A stretch of DNA of 23,074 nt from CAZBWE01 sp964495465 (GTDB lineage Bacteria; Planctomycetota; Phycisphaerae; Sedimentisphaerales; Anaerobacaceae): positions 1 to 23,074 of the forward strand of contig CAZBWE010000035.1 in assembly GCA_964495465.1 (NCBI GenBank). Direction: 5' to 3'. The first letter of the stretch is position 1, and each line of letters opens with the position of its first letter. Shown piece after piece: positions 7,181 to 14,691 of the stretch. The notes beneath the pieces are model-generated. The model was not told the origin of the DNA. It was given only the letters and a program-made list of their open reading frames with translations, and made no database searches. The translations under genes and the position numbers were made by a program.

Positions 7181-10100
7181 ATGAGCAGAAAACTAATTTC
7201 TCTGGTTTCCTTCGTTTTAGTGCTGACTCTGGCATCGCCGAGTTTTGGTGAGGTGATAGGGAACTTCGAGGGTGAGATGGACGGCTGGGAGATATTCCCG
7301 ACCGCGCCGGTAGGAACCGAGACAGACTACAACGACACAAGCGGCGTTACGCTTGACTCTAACAGCTTGAAGGTTTCCGTTCCTGAAGGCGGCTATCAAG
7401 AGGTGCTGTATATCCAGATAGACGACCAGAACCTGGTAGATGAGTTCTTTAACAATAATGTTTTATCTCTTGACCTGACCCGGCTGGCATCAGAATGGAC
7501 GATAAACGACCCGTGTGACCCTAATTTAGGATACAGCTCCATTCAGGTGATAGTCAACGCCGATTCCAATACGGGCGGGCCTGTCTGGGATAACCTGGGC
7601 GCAGGACAATCGTGGTGGAGCTATAGCGCAGGCGACGATACACGGAAAGTCATCTGGGACTACACTACTTCTAAAATTAACATCGACCCCTGCAGTGTTA
7701 TTTTCCTTGAGCTCATAATCGAGACGAATTACGACCCGAATTATGTAACCGACGGAGTTTACTATCTTGACAATATACAACTTTCGCCAAGGAGCTATAG
7801 CACTGTAATAGGCGATTTCGAGAACCAGATGGATGGGTGGGAGGTATATATGAATGCGCCGGAGGGGACAACGGCAGATTACAATGATACGCACGGTATC
7901 ACCCTGCACGACCACAGTCTTAAGGTGCAGACCTCGATAAATAACTGGTGGATGGAGGTCTTGACCCTCAACCTTGTAACCGAGGGCCGGGTGTTCGATT
8001 TCCTTAACGGCAGCGTTTTTTCAATGGATGTAACGCGGCTGCCTTCCGAATGGGAACTTAACTCGGCAGGATGGTCACAAAATGACTTTTCCCTTGTTAT
8101 ATTCGGCAACGGGGAAAATTGGGAAATTCCCTGGCACGAGATTAATATGGGTGCCTGGTGGGCCCCTAACGTCACCGATGCCGAGCTTCCGATGACGGTC
8201 ACGTGTGACTATTCCGATGCCAAAGCTCAAATCGATCCAAGCAGCGTCTGGTCATTGAATCTTTTACTCGTCTTTTACAATTACAATTACCTGTCCGGCG
8301 GGACTTACTACTTTGACAATATGCAGGTGTTCGCCGATCTGGTAGCTAACGAGCCGAGCCCGGCGGATGAGGCGACCGACGTCGAGGTCAACCCTGTTCT
8401 TAACTGGGCCTCCGGCGACTTTGCCCAGTCACACGACGTATATTTAGGCACCGACTTCAACGATGTAAATAACGCCAGCAGAGATAATGACCCCTATAAC
8501 CTTCTGGTAAGTGAGGACCAGGGCACCAACTATTATCCTGAAAGTGGAAAGCTTGACTTAGAATTTGACAAGACTTACTACTGGCGAATCGATGAATACG
8601 ACGGCACAGACATCTACAAAGGCCCGGTCTGGAGCTTTACCACCGGCTACCACATTATCTTGGACAATATGGATCTCTACGGTGACGACATCAACAACCC
8701 CGGTGAGCCCGGCAGCAGGATATATTACGTTTGGCGGGACGGTTGGTACACTAATACGGAGCCGCATGGTAACGACACCGGCTCTCAGGTATATCACTGG
8801 AATGATGACGGCACCGGCCTGATGGAGAGTACTATCGTCCGCAGCGGTGTGTCGATGCCATACTACTACGAGAATGACGGCGACAATAAATCCAAGCCCT
8901 ATCCCTATGACAATCCTGATAATCCACTGCAGTATTACTCGGAGGCGTCGGTAAAGACTACCGGCCCGAACAGTCTCGGCTTCACCGAGGACTGGCTTGC
9001 AAAAGGCGCCAAGTCATTGGTGCTTTGGTTCTATGGTGACCCGGATAACGCCGCTACAGCTGCCGAGCAGATGTATGTAGCGCTGGAAGATGGCGATAAT
9101 CCCAGCCATATTGCGGTTGTGCCATACGACGGCGATATGGAAGATATAAAGCAAGAGCAATGGCACGAATGGAATATTGCCCTGTCGTCGTTCACCGGCG
9201 TTAACCTGGACGATGTCCAGAAGCTTTATATCGGCTTTGGCGACAGGGACAACCCACAATACGGCGGCTCCGGTATCGTGTACTTCGACGACATTCAGCT
9301 TTATGCATCTATCTGTGCGCTCTCCGAACGTTCAGCCGATTTTGCCAGGGCAGACTACGCCCCTGTCGGTGACACGGACGGCGATTGTGTAGTAAACTAT
9401 GACGAGATTGAGCGAATGAGCTACGACTGGCTTGCCACCGACCACATCTCCGACCCGCTGATAGCGTGGTATAAGCTCGATGACGGGGCCGGCTCAACCG
9501 CTGATGATTCATCCGCCAATAACAACAACGGCACCCTGATAGGTAACCCATCGTGGGTCAGCGGTCATATAGGTAGCGGCGCTCTGGAATTCAGCACCGC
9601 CGATGCCAATGACGGCGTGAACCTTGGAACCAGCACGATATTTAATCCCCCGGAGAGCTTTACCATTGCACTCTGGGCATATATTACGGACTGGTCGCAA
9701 GAATGGAACCATGTAATGGTCAGCCGACGCGGCGAGGAAGGTATCGGCTGGCAGCTGCGCAGAAACGGCAGCTGGGGCAGTGTTGGTGACCCCTGTGCCA
9801 TCTCATTTACAACAGGCGGCGTAGGTCGTCCCGGCGATTATTGGGGCAATACTCCGTCCGAGACAATTCCGCCGCTTAACCAGTGGATTCACATTGCCGC
9901 AGTATATGACGCCGCTGACAACACGAAAAGTATCTACCTGGACGGCGAGCTGGATGCAGTGCAAGTCACAGCTCCAGGGACAATCTCTCAAAGCACACAC
10001 AATGTTTACATCGGAGCAAGGGCCACTATGGACAACAGCGGTCAGGAGGCATTCTTCGATGGACAGCTCGATGACGTCCGCTTATACGACAAGGCGCTTT

Positions 10101-10276
10101 CACAGGCAGAGATACAAAGCATTATGGGCGGCGGATTAGGCAGTGTAAGCAATTACCACCCTGTCCCGTCCAGCGCCGAACTGTATGACAGTGAAGCAGA
10201 AGGGTCCAAGATAATCAACCTCAAGGACCTTGCTGTGCTGGCGCAATTGTGGCTTGAAGTGGAATTATGGCCATAA
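7181..10276 (+). CDS. large secreted multidomain protein (CBM-like repeats, FN3-like, LamG, split dockerin)
   Basis: 1031 residues. Signal peptide 1-23 (cut near SFG-EV). Residues 25-201 and 209-383 are a tandem duplication: both begin VIGxFExxMDGWE and share DYNDTxGxTL, each probably a jelly-roll, carbohydrate-binding-like fold ending in YYxDNxQ. A fibronectin-III-like domain runs about 388-489 (EPSPADEATDVEVNPVLNW...TYYWRIDE...GPVWSFTTG). A third jelly-roll spans about 490-710. A dockerin-type loop (DTDGDCVVNYDEI...DWL) occupies 731-751, a LamG/concanavalin domain about 758-985, and the C-terminus (INLKDLAVLAQLWLE, 1012-1026) looks like the second dockerin helix. LamG thus seems inserted into a dockerin. 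No catalytic motif is visible, so cell-surface polysaccharide binding or assembly is the likely role. It is monocistronic, with a terminator at 10324-10370. Confidence 0.88.
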   Translation: MSRKLISLVSFVLVLTLASPSFGEVIGNFEGEMDGWEIFPTAPVGTETDYNDTSGVTLDSNSLKVSVPEGGYQEVLYIQIDDQNLVDEFFNNNVLSLDLTRLASEWTINDPCDPNLGYSSIQVIVNADSNTGGPVWDNLGAGQSWWSYSAGDDTRKVIWDYTTSKINIDPCSVIFLELIIETNYDPNYVTDGVYYLDNIQLSPRSYSTVIGDFENQMDGWEVYMNAPEGTTADYNDTHGITLHDHSLKVQTSINNWWMEVLTLNLVTEGRVFDFLNGSVFSMDVTRLPSEWELNSAGWSQNDFSLVIFGNGENWEIPWHEINMGAWWAPNVTDAELPMTVTCDYSDAKAQIDPSSVWSLNLLLVFYNYNYLSGGTYYFDNMQVFADLVANEPSPADEATDVEVNPVLNWASGDFAQSHDVYLGTDFNDVNNASRDNDPYNLLVSEDQGTNYYPESGKLDLEFDKTYYWRIDEYDGTDIYKGPVWSFTTGYHIILDNMDLYGDDINNPGEPGSRIYYVWRDGWYTNTEPHGNDTGSQVYHWNDDGTGLMESTIVRSGVSMPYYYENDGDNKSKPYPYDNPDNPLQYYSEASVKTTGPNSLGFTEDWLAKGAKSLVLWFYGDPDNAATAAEQMYVALEDGDNPSHIAVVPYDGDMEDIKQEQWHEWNIALSSFTGVNLDDVQKLYIGFGDRDNPQYGGSGIVYFDDIQLYASICALSERSADFARADYAPVGDTDGDCVVNYDEIERMSYDWLATDHISDPLIAWYKLDDGAGSTADDSSANNNNGTLIGNPSWVSGHIGSGALEFSTADANDGVNLGTSTIFNPPESFTIALWAYITDWSQEWNHVMVSRRGEEGIGWQLRRNGSWGSVGDPCAISFTTGGVGRPGDYWGNTPSETIPPLNQWIHIAAVYDAADNTKSIYLDGELDAVQVTAPGTISQSTHNVYIGARATMDNSGQEAFFDGQLDDVRLYDKALSQAEIQSIMGGGLGSVSNYHPVPSSAELYDSEAEGSKIINLKDLAVLAQLWLEVELWP

Positions 10277-10323
10277 GTACGGCTAAATGAGCTTATTTAT
10301 ATAGCCAGTTGAGTCTGTCTAAT

Positions 10324-10370
10324 ACAGGGCCTAAACAGAAATCATCAGTTTAGGCCCTGTTTGTTTTTTT
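10324..10370 (+). terminator. Rho-independent terminator
   Basis: ACAGGGCCTAAAC (10324-10336) pairs perfectly over 13 bp with GTTTAGGCCCTGT (10348-10360), loop 11 nt, followed by TTGTTTTTTT. It ends the secreted-protein transcript. Confidence 0.95.
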
Positions 10371-10451
10371 GTATCTCACAGGATTTTGTTTAATCAATAT
10401 CCACGCACAACAAATAACAAAAAAGTGTTTAAACAATAACAGATAAGCAAC

Positions 10452-10480
10452 TTGCTATTTGCAGGAGCTTTTAGTATGCT
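10452..10480 (+). promoter_or_regulatory. possible promoter giving a leaderless transcript
   Basis: TTGCTA (10452-10457) and TATGCT (10475-10480) are 17 bp apart (four of six consensus bases each). The ATG at 10487 begins where transcription would start. Alternatively, AGGAG (10463-10467) could serve a 4-residue reading frame (ATG at 10476) whose TGA overlaps the real ATG. Confidence 0.4.
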
Positions 10481-10486
10481 GGCGAT

Positions 10487-12457
10487 ATGAGAACAGGACG
10501 TTCGCAGTCAGGTGATAAAGACAAAAACGTTTTGTCCGTGATTCGGCGGTTACATAGCTTTTTAGCCCTCCGGCCCTATACTATTATTATGTTCGGTGCG
10601 TTATTTTGCACACTGGCGGTGAAATTCTTTCAATCCTGGCGCTCGGAGCTTCTCAATGAATACATCAGCTGGGTTCTCGCTGATATCTTTGTGCTGTTGA
10701 GTATAGAGGTCGTCCTGGCACTGGTTTGTTTTCAATGGCCTCGAAGATGGGTCGTTCGAACAGCTACGTTTATTGCGGCTTTGGTTTGCACCTGGTCGGT
10801 TATAAATGCCGGCTGGCTGATAAGAACGGGAACACAAATCCTGCCTACAGTCCTATTGCCATTAATTCGCGACCCCTTAAACTCACTGGGCATAGTCGGC
10901 ATCAATCTTATAAAAATGCCAAAGGCAGCTATTGCTTTACTTGTGCCCAGCGCTTTAGCGCTTGCCTTTTTCTTCCACATATTGGCAAAGCCGAAACCGC
11001 CCAATTACAATCCCAAACGCTTTGCAAAAAAGATTATTATCTCCGTTATCATAATTATTATCGCATTGGTGGCCCGCAAAACCGATGCACGACGCGGGTC
11101 GCCACAAATAGTGTCAGCAGGGCTTCGCTTTAACAGCCAGATACGAGCTATAGAAAGTCTGATTTTATCCGATTACAAGCTGATACCAAATCCCAAGCGA
11201 AAGATACCCTACTTCGACGAGATAAAAATCGGGGCGACATCAAAGCTTACAAATCACAATGTTGTCATAATCGTCCTCGAGGGCATCCAATACGAGTACA
11301 CTTCGCTCGCAGATGAGCAAAACAACCTGACACCTTTTCTGAATACTTTAACTGAGGACGGGGTAGAATTTGTAAATACACGCTCAACGGTTACCCACAC
11401 CACCAAGGCGCTGTTTGCGCTTTTGACGGGCCAGTTTCCCTCAACCTCTCAGGATATCGCCGAAACGGTCCCTGCTTCAAAACCATACGCAGGCATAGCT
11501 ACAATTCTAAAGGAACATTTAGGCCTTCGAACGGCCTTCTTTCAATCAGCCAAGGGTAACTTTGAGTCTCGGCCTTCACTGGTTTATAACCTCGGCTTCG
11601 ATAAATTCTGGTCGAGGGATGATTTGGAAGATGCTAACAGCTTTCTTGGCTATCTGGCCTGTGATGAATTTTCAATGCTTGAACCTATCACGAAATGGAT
11701 AAAGTCAGACGAAAAACCGTTTTTACTGACGATTATGCTCTCTGTAACCCATGACCCTTATGAGGTTCCCGATTGGTTTGCCGAGCCGGCCAAGGAGCCG
11801 CTTGAACGTTATAAGCAAACGGTGCGTTACACTGATAAGTTTCTGGCTTCGCTTGACTTAGAGCTTTCCAAGCTAAACCTTAAAGACAAAACCATTTTTT
11901 GTGTTGTCGGTGACCACGGCGAGGCATTTGGCGAGCACGGCCTGCTGGGCCACGAATGGATAGCTTTCGATGAGGCGCTGCGAGTCCCTTTCTGTCTGCG
12001 GGCGCCGTCCCTGGTTGAGCCGAGAACGAAGATTACAGAACTGGTAAGCTCTGTTGATTTGACGCCAACTTTGTTAGCTCTTTTGGGCTTCGATATCAGC
12101 AGCATCGGATTTGACGGCGTCAATGCCCTGGATAGAATGCCGGACGACCATAAAGTGTATTTCTCAGGATGGATGCAGCAGGGACCCGCCGGCTTTGTCC
12201 AAGGCAGCCGGAAGTTCATATATAATCCAACGAACGAAATAGTTACCGTTTATGACCTAAGCGCCGACTCGCTTGAGCAGGACAGGATAGAGATGGACAC
12301 GCAGCAGTCTGAAAAAATAGCTAACGAAATTGTAACGTGGCGGAACAACAACATTTTTCTTCTCGGACAGCAGCAAACAGGCAAAAAAGTAGTATTCGAC
12401 CGCTGGCTCTGCCGCTGGTCCAACAGAATCTGCTCAGCAAGATACATAAAGCAATAG
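10487..12457 (+). CDS. membrane sulfatase / LtaS-like alkaline phosphatase superfamily protein
   Basis: 656 residues. About five hydrophobic segments in the first 200 residues (approximately 30-48, 58-82, 88-112, 147-166, 182-197) anchor it in the cytoplasmic membrane, with an external catalytic domain from about 255. Metal ligands and nucleophile fit the sulfatase/lipoteichoic-acid-synthase fold: Glu265 in VVIIVLEG, Thr305/306 in THTTKALFALLTG, His422 in SVTHDPYEVP, Asp476-His477 in VVGDHGEAFGEHG, and His489 in GHEW. A Thr nucleophile, not Cys/Ser in CxPxR, favours transfer or hydrolysis of phosphoglycerol or phosphoethanolamine-type groups over classical sulfate removal; the substrate is unknown. 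An in-frame TAG at 10472 rules out a longer start. No enzyme neighbours define a pathway. Confidence 0.82.
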   Translation: MRTGRSQSGDKDKNVLSVIRRLHSFLALRPYTIIMFGALFCTLAVKFFQSWRSELLNEYISWVLADIFVLLSIEVVLALVCFQWPRRWVVRTATFIAALVCTWSVINAGWLIRTGTQILPTVLLPLIRDPLNSLGIVGINLIKMPKAAIALLVPSALALAFFFHILAKPKPPNYNPKRFAKKIIISVIIIIIALVARKTDARRGSPQIVSAGLRFNSQIRAIESLILSDYKLIPNPKRKIPYFDEIKIGATSKLTNHNVVIIVLEGIQYEYTSLADEQNNLTPFLNTLTEDGVEFVNTRSTVTHTTKALFALLTGQFPSTSQDIAETVPASKPYAGIATILKEHLGLRTAFFQSAKGNFESRPSLVYNLGFDKFWSRDDLEDANSFLGYLACDEFSMLEPITKWIKSDEKPFLLTIMLSVTHDPYEVPDWFAEPAKEPLERYKQTVRYTDKFLASLDLELSKLNLKDKTIFCVVGDHGEAFGEHGLLGHEWIAFDEALRVPFCLRAPSLVEPRTKITELVSSVDLTPTLLALLGFDISSIGFDGVNALDRMPDDHKVYFSGWMQQGPAGFVQGSRKFIYNPTNEIVTVYDLSADSLEQDRIEMDTQQSEKIANEIVTWRNNNIFLLGQQQTGKKVVFDRWLCRWSNRICSARYIKQ

Positions 12458-12808
12458 AAAAAAGAGAAGAACCTTTCCTAATACCCTGTTCCACCGATTA
12501 TAAAAACGAATGACAAGTCATAATTTTGCTGTTTAATAACCATTTTTTCATTTTCATTTGTTCACTTTGCTCATAATGATGTTGTTTTTTATAAACGTCA
12601 CTCAAAATTACGTTTTCTATTTAAACAAATGCAATTTTGATATGTTAATATATATAATATGTGCAATGTGGGCGTTGTCATAAAACAACAGCCAGATAAA
12701 TTGGGGTATATAATGCAAAAAAATGAAGTAAGTAAATAAACACATAACTATTTCAACCTCAAGCTATTAAGTAAAACCGCAAAGAAAATCGCTACTTTAA
12801 TTCTGTTT
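12458..12808. other. AT-rich intergenic region
   Basis: About 350 bp following the sulfatase-like gene. I see no clear terminator, only A/T tracts and a 7-codon frame at 12713 without a ribosome site. Nothing else is supported before the sigma-54-like promoter. Confidence 0.5.
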
Positions 12809-12824
12809 TTGGCATAGTCTTTGC
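12809..12824 (+). promoter_or_regulatory. sigma-54 (-24/-12) promoter candidate
   Basis: TTGGCATAGTCTTTGC matches the RpoN pattern TGGCA-N6-TTGC with the exact GG-to-GC spacing. Transcription would begin near 12836. RpoN promoters need an AAA+ activator, so expression here is probably conditional. Deviation: the usual CG after TGGCA is TA-like. Confidence 0.6.
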
Positions 12825-12908
12825 GGATAAACTAACTTTGCTCTTTATACATTAGGACAACGACATTGGGCGGAACATCCTTAAAACCTAAAATAGAGGA
12901 GGAGGAAG

Positions 12909-12959
12909 ATGAGTCCGCCCGATTTCGACAAGTCCCAAAGTCGGCACCGCCGGAGTTGA
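12909..12959 (+). CDS. 16-residue micro-ORF in the structured RNA
   Basis: ATG at 12909 follows a run of GAGGAGGAGGAAG, the strongest ribosome site in the window, and the frame encodes MSPPDFDKSQSRHRRS then TGA. The start lies in the loop of stem 1 and the frame reads through the 3' arm of stem 1 and into stem 2. Translation would therefore unfold the RNA, as in leader-peptide control. The peptide is basic and hydrophilic with no known match. It could equally be a chance frame behind a purine-rich loop. Confidence 0.3.
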   Translation: MSPPDFDKSQSRHRRS

Positions 12960-12999
12960 AAACACGGTGAGTCTGACTTTGTTAAAAATATTTCTTTCG

Positions 13000-13032
13000 G
13001 GCCGTGTCGGATGAGGCACGGCCTTGCTTTTT
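13000..13032 (+). terminator. Rho-independent terminator of the structured RNA
   Basis: GGCCGTGTC (13000-13008) pairs with GGCACGGCC (13015-13023) around GGATGA; TTGCTTTTT follows. It separates this transcript from thiE. Confidence 0.8.
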
Positions 13033-13127
13033 GCGCAAAAATCATACCCGGCAATACAAACATCACCACAAAGAATATTATTGATTTTCTGAGATTAAAA
13101 TTCACTACTCAATGTAAATTTTAGCCG

Positions 13128-13133
13128 TATAAT
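13128..13133 (+). promoter_or_regulatory. -10 box close to the thiE start
   Basis: A perfect TATAAT ends 10 bp before the ATG of thiE, so the transcript would have a leader of only about 4 nt. No convincing -35 is seen. Confidence 0.45.
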
Positions 13134-13143
13134 TAAAACCAAT

Positions 13144-14205
13144 ATGGAACGTGCCCTTTACAGGATAATTGACGCTAATTTCAATCGCTCACGAGAGGCG
13201 ATTCGAATAATAGAAGAGTTTTGCAGGTTCGCCTTGAATAACGGCCCATTAGCTGCACGTGCCAAACAGTTAAGGCACGAGCTTTGTTCAGCTATCGATA
13301 AGCTCGACGCCGGACGGCTCATCTGCAGCAGAGACACACTCGGTGATGTCGGTATCGAGACAACTGTCGATAAACAGTTTATTCGCAACAACTTAAAAGA
13401 CTGTTTCAAAGCAGGGTGCAAACGTCTGACAGAGGCGTTGAGAACATTGGCGGAGACGACGCAAACTCTAAACCGGCCGGTAGCAGAAACTATCGAAAAG
13501 CTGCGATATGATGCCTATACGCTCGAGAAAGATATAGTTCTAATCAGCGAGCCGGCAGAAAAATTCAAACGGATTGGGCTTTACGTAATAATCAGCAGCA
13601 ATTTACCGGCTGATGTCATCTCCTTAGCACACAAATGCATCGCCGGCGGAGCTAACTGCCTTCAACTGCGGGCAAAAAATATAAATGACGATACCCATTT
13701 TGCCCTTGCAGCAGAATTTGTTAAAACCTGCAAGGCCGCGAACGTTATTAGCATAATCAATGACCGTGTTGATGTTGCCGTCGCTTGCGGCGCTGATGGT
13801 GTTCATCTCGGCCAAAACGATTTGTCGGCTGAGCAGGCACGCAAACTCGAGATGACTCCGCTGATTACCGGTAAAAGCACACATTCGCTCGAACAACTGC
13901 AAGGTGCCTGCCAGGAGTATCCAACCTATGTCAGCTTGGGGCCTGTTTTTCGCACCGTGACAAAGCCATCTGCTGAACCGGTTGGATTGGATTATGTCAG
14001 ACAAGCAATAGAAAAATTAACTGATACCGGTATCGGTAATGTCGCCATCGGTGGAATAACGCTGGATAATATCGAGGATGTTTTGAATGCCGGCGCAGGT
14101 GCCATCGCGGTCTGCTCTGCAGTAACTGAAGCCAAAGACCCGACGACCGCCTGTCGAAAGCTAAAAGAGAAAATTGCCGCTTTTCACAAAAAAACAACAC
14201 TTTGA
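13144..14205 (+). CDS. thiE: thiamine-phosphate synthase with N-terminal ThiD2-like domain
   Basis: 353 residues, against about 210 for a plain ThiE. Residues 146-345 are the TIM-barrel synthase that joins HMP-pyrophosphate and thiazole phosphate to make thiamine phosphate. Visible motifs: LQLRAKN (173-179), INDRVDVA (205-212), GADGVHLGQNDL (216-227), GKSTHS (243-248), SLGPVFRTVTKP (264-275) and AIGGI (301-305). Residues 1-135 (RIIDANFNRSREAIRIIEEF...FCRFAL) form the helical domain that precedes ThiE in some planctomycetes and other phyla. I equate it with the ThiD2 family, thought to supply the HMP-phosphate kinase step, with moderate certainty. No Shine-Dalgarno precedes the ATG, and the -10 at 13128 suggests near-leaderless expression. 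No other thiamine gene is adjacent. Confidence 0.92.
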   Translation: MERALYRIIDANFNRSREAIRIIEEFCRFALNNGPLAARAKQLRHELCSAIDKLDAGRLICSRDTLGDVGIETTVDKQFIRNNLKDCFKAGCKRLTEALRTLAETTQTLNRPVAETIEKLRYDAYTLEKDIVLISEPAEKFKRIGLYVIISSNLPADVISLAHKCIAGGANCLQLRAKNINDDTHFALAAEFVKTCKAANVISIINDRVDVAVACGADGVHLGQNDLSAEQARKLEMTPLITGKSTHSLEQLQGACQEYPTYVSLGPVFRTVTKPSAEPVGLDYVRQAIEKLTDTGIGNVAIGGITLDNIEDVLNAGAGAIAVCSAVTEAKDPTTACRKLKEKIAAFHKKTTL

Positions 14206-14401
14206 GGTTCAGCCGTTTTCGTTAATTAGAGGAAAACAGTATATGAATTATCCACTTATCAAACAACCTTCTGATAAACTGTTGCAAATCCCAACAAAAC
14301 AGAGTTTATTACCCGTTCACAAATAAACAGCTAAAGATGTGTTTTAGGTGGGACTTTATTGATAATCATAAGCTTTTTGAAACTAATAGATTATGGAGCA
14401 C

Positions 14402-14461
14402 CAGGCCTTGCATCGGACCGGGTGGGTAAAAACAACTGCAAATAATACCCCCCCCGGCCTG
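14402..14461. repeat. large GC-rich hairpin
   Basis: CCGGGTGGGTA (14418-14428) pairs with TACCCCCCCCGG (14446-14457), allowing one mismatch and one extra C. The outer arms CAGG (14402-14405) and CCTG (14458-14461) also pair. The loop is 17 nt. No T-run follows. Confidence 0.6.
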
Positions 14462-14498
14462 ATAATCTGGGAAAAAGGAGAAAAAAACAAAGCGTAAG

Positions 14499-14518
14499 TT
14501 ATCAACAGGTTATCCACA
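14499..14518 (+). promoter_or_regulatory. two DnaA-box-like sites
   Basis: TTATCAACA (14499-14507, one mismatch) and TTATCCACA (14510-14518, perfect consensus) lie in the same direction, 11 bp apart. They could bind DnaA for replication or transcriptional control. With only two good boxes and no dnaA gene nearby, origin function is unproven. Confidence 0.4.
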
Positions 14519-14691
14519 AGGCAAAATGTGTGCGAAAGGAAACACTGACACCACTAATGCGTAGAAAAAGTGTAAAAAGCAGAGAATAACCTCCAGCAAA
14601 CAGGATTCATAAACTCCTGCGTGCTCTTAAATGACCGCATAGCGAACTAACGATAACAACGTATAATAACTTTAATATGGATTAGTTAGAA

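Larger units (their letters stand above)
12836..13032 (+). ncRNA. candidate structured RNA with three hairpins
   Basis: Starting from the predicted RpoN start, three stems fill the transcript. Stem 1: 12865-12874 (ATTGGGCGGA) with 12914-12923 (TCCGCCCGAT), 10 pairs, its 39-nt loop holding GGAGGAGGA and an ATG. Stem 2: 12936-12944 (CAAAGTCGG) with 12973-12981, extended inward by CACCG/CGGTG (12945-12949 with 12965-12969), 14 pairs in all. Stem 3: 13000-13008 with 13015-13023, followed by a T-run. The 5' end also carries ACTTTG (12835-12840), the same sequence that closes stem 2, so it could compete for CAAAGT. I do not recognise a known RNA family. Confidence 0.55.
14206..14691. other. 486-bp intergenic region with hairpin and DnaA-box-like motifs
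   Basis: It holds a large hairpin (14402-14461), a pair of DnaA-box-like nonamers (14499-14518), a further TTATCCACT at 14248-14256, and a 27-codon frame at 14243-14326 (MNYPLIKQPSDK...) with AGAGGA 9 nt upstream that may or may not be translated. A TATAAT at 14662-14667 probably serves the following gene. Confidence 0.5.

Noticed and set aside
12881..13105. 74-codon minus-strand frame with a signal-peptide-like start
   Set aside because: It needs a GTG start without a ribosome site and runs antisense through the terminator and hairpins of the structured RNA; the hydrophobic start comes from AT-rich DNA.
14243..14326. 27-codon small gene
   Set aside because: It has a fair AGAGGA site but no recognisable protein features and overlaps a DnaA-box-like motif; kept only as a note within the intergenic feature.
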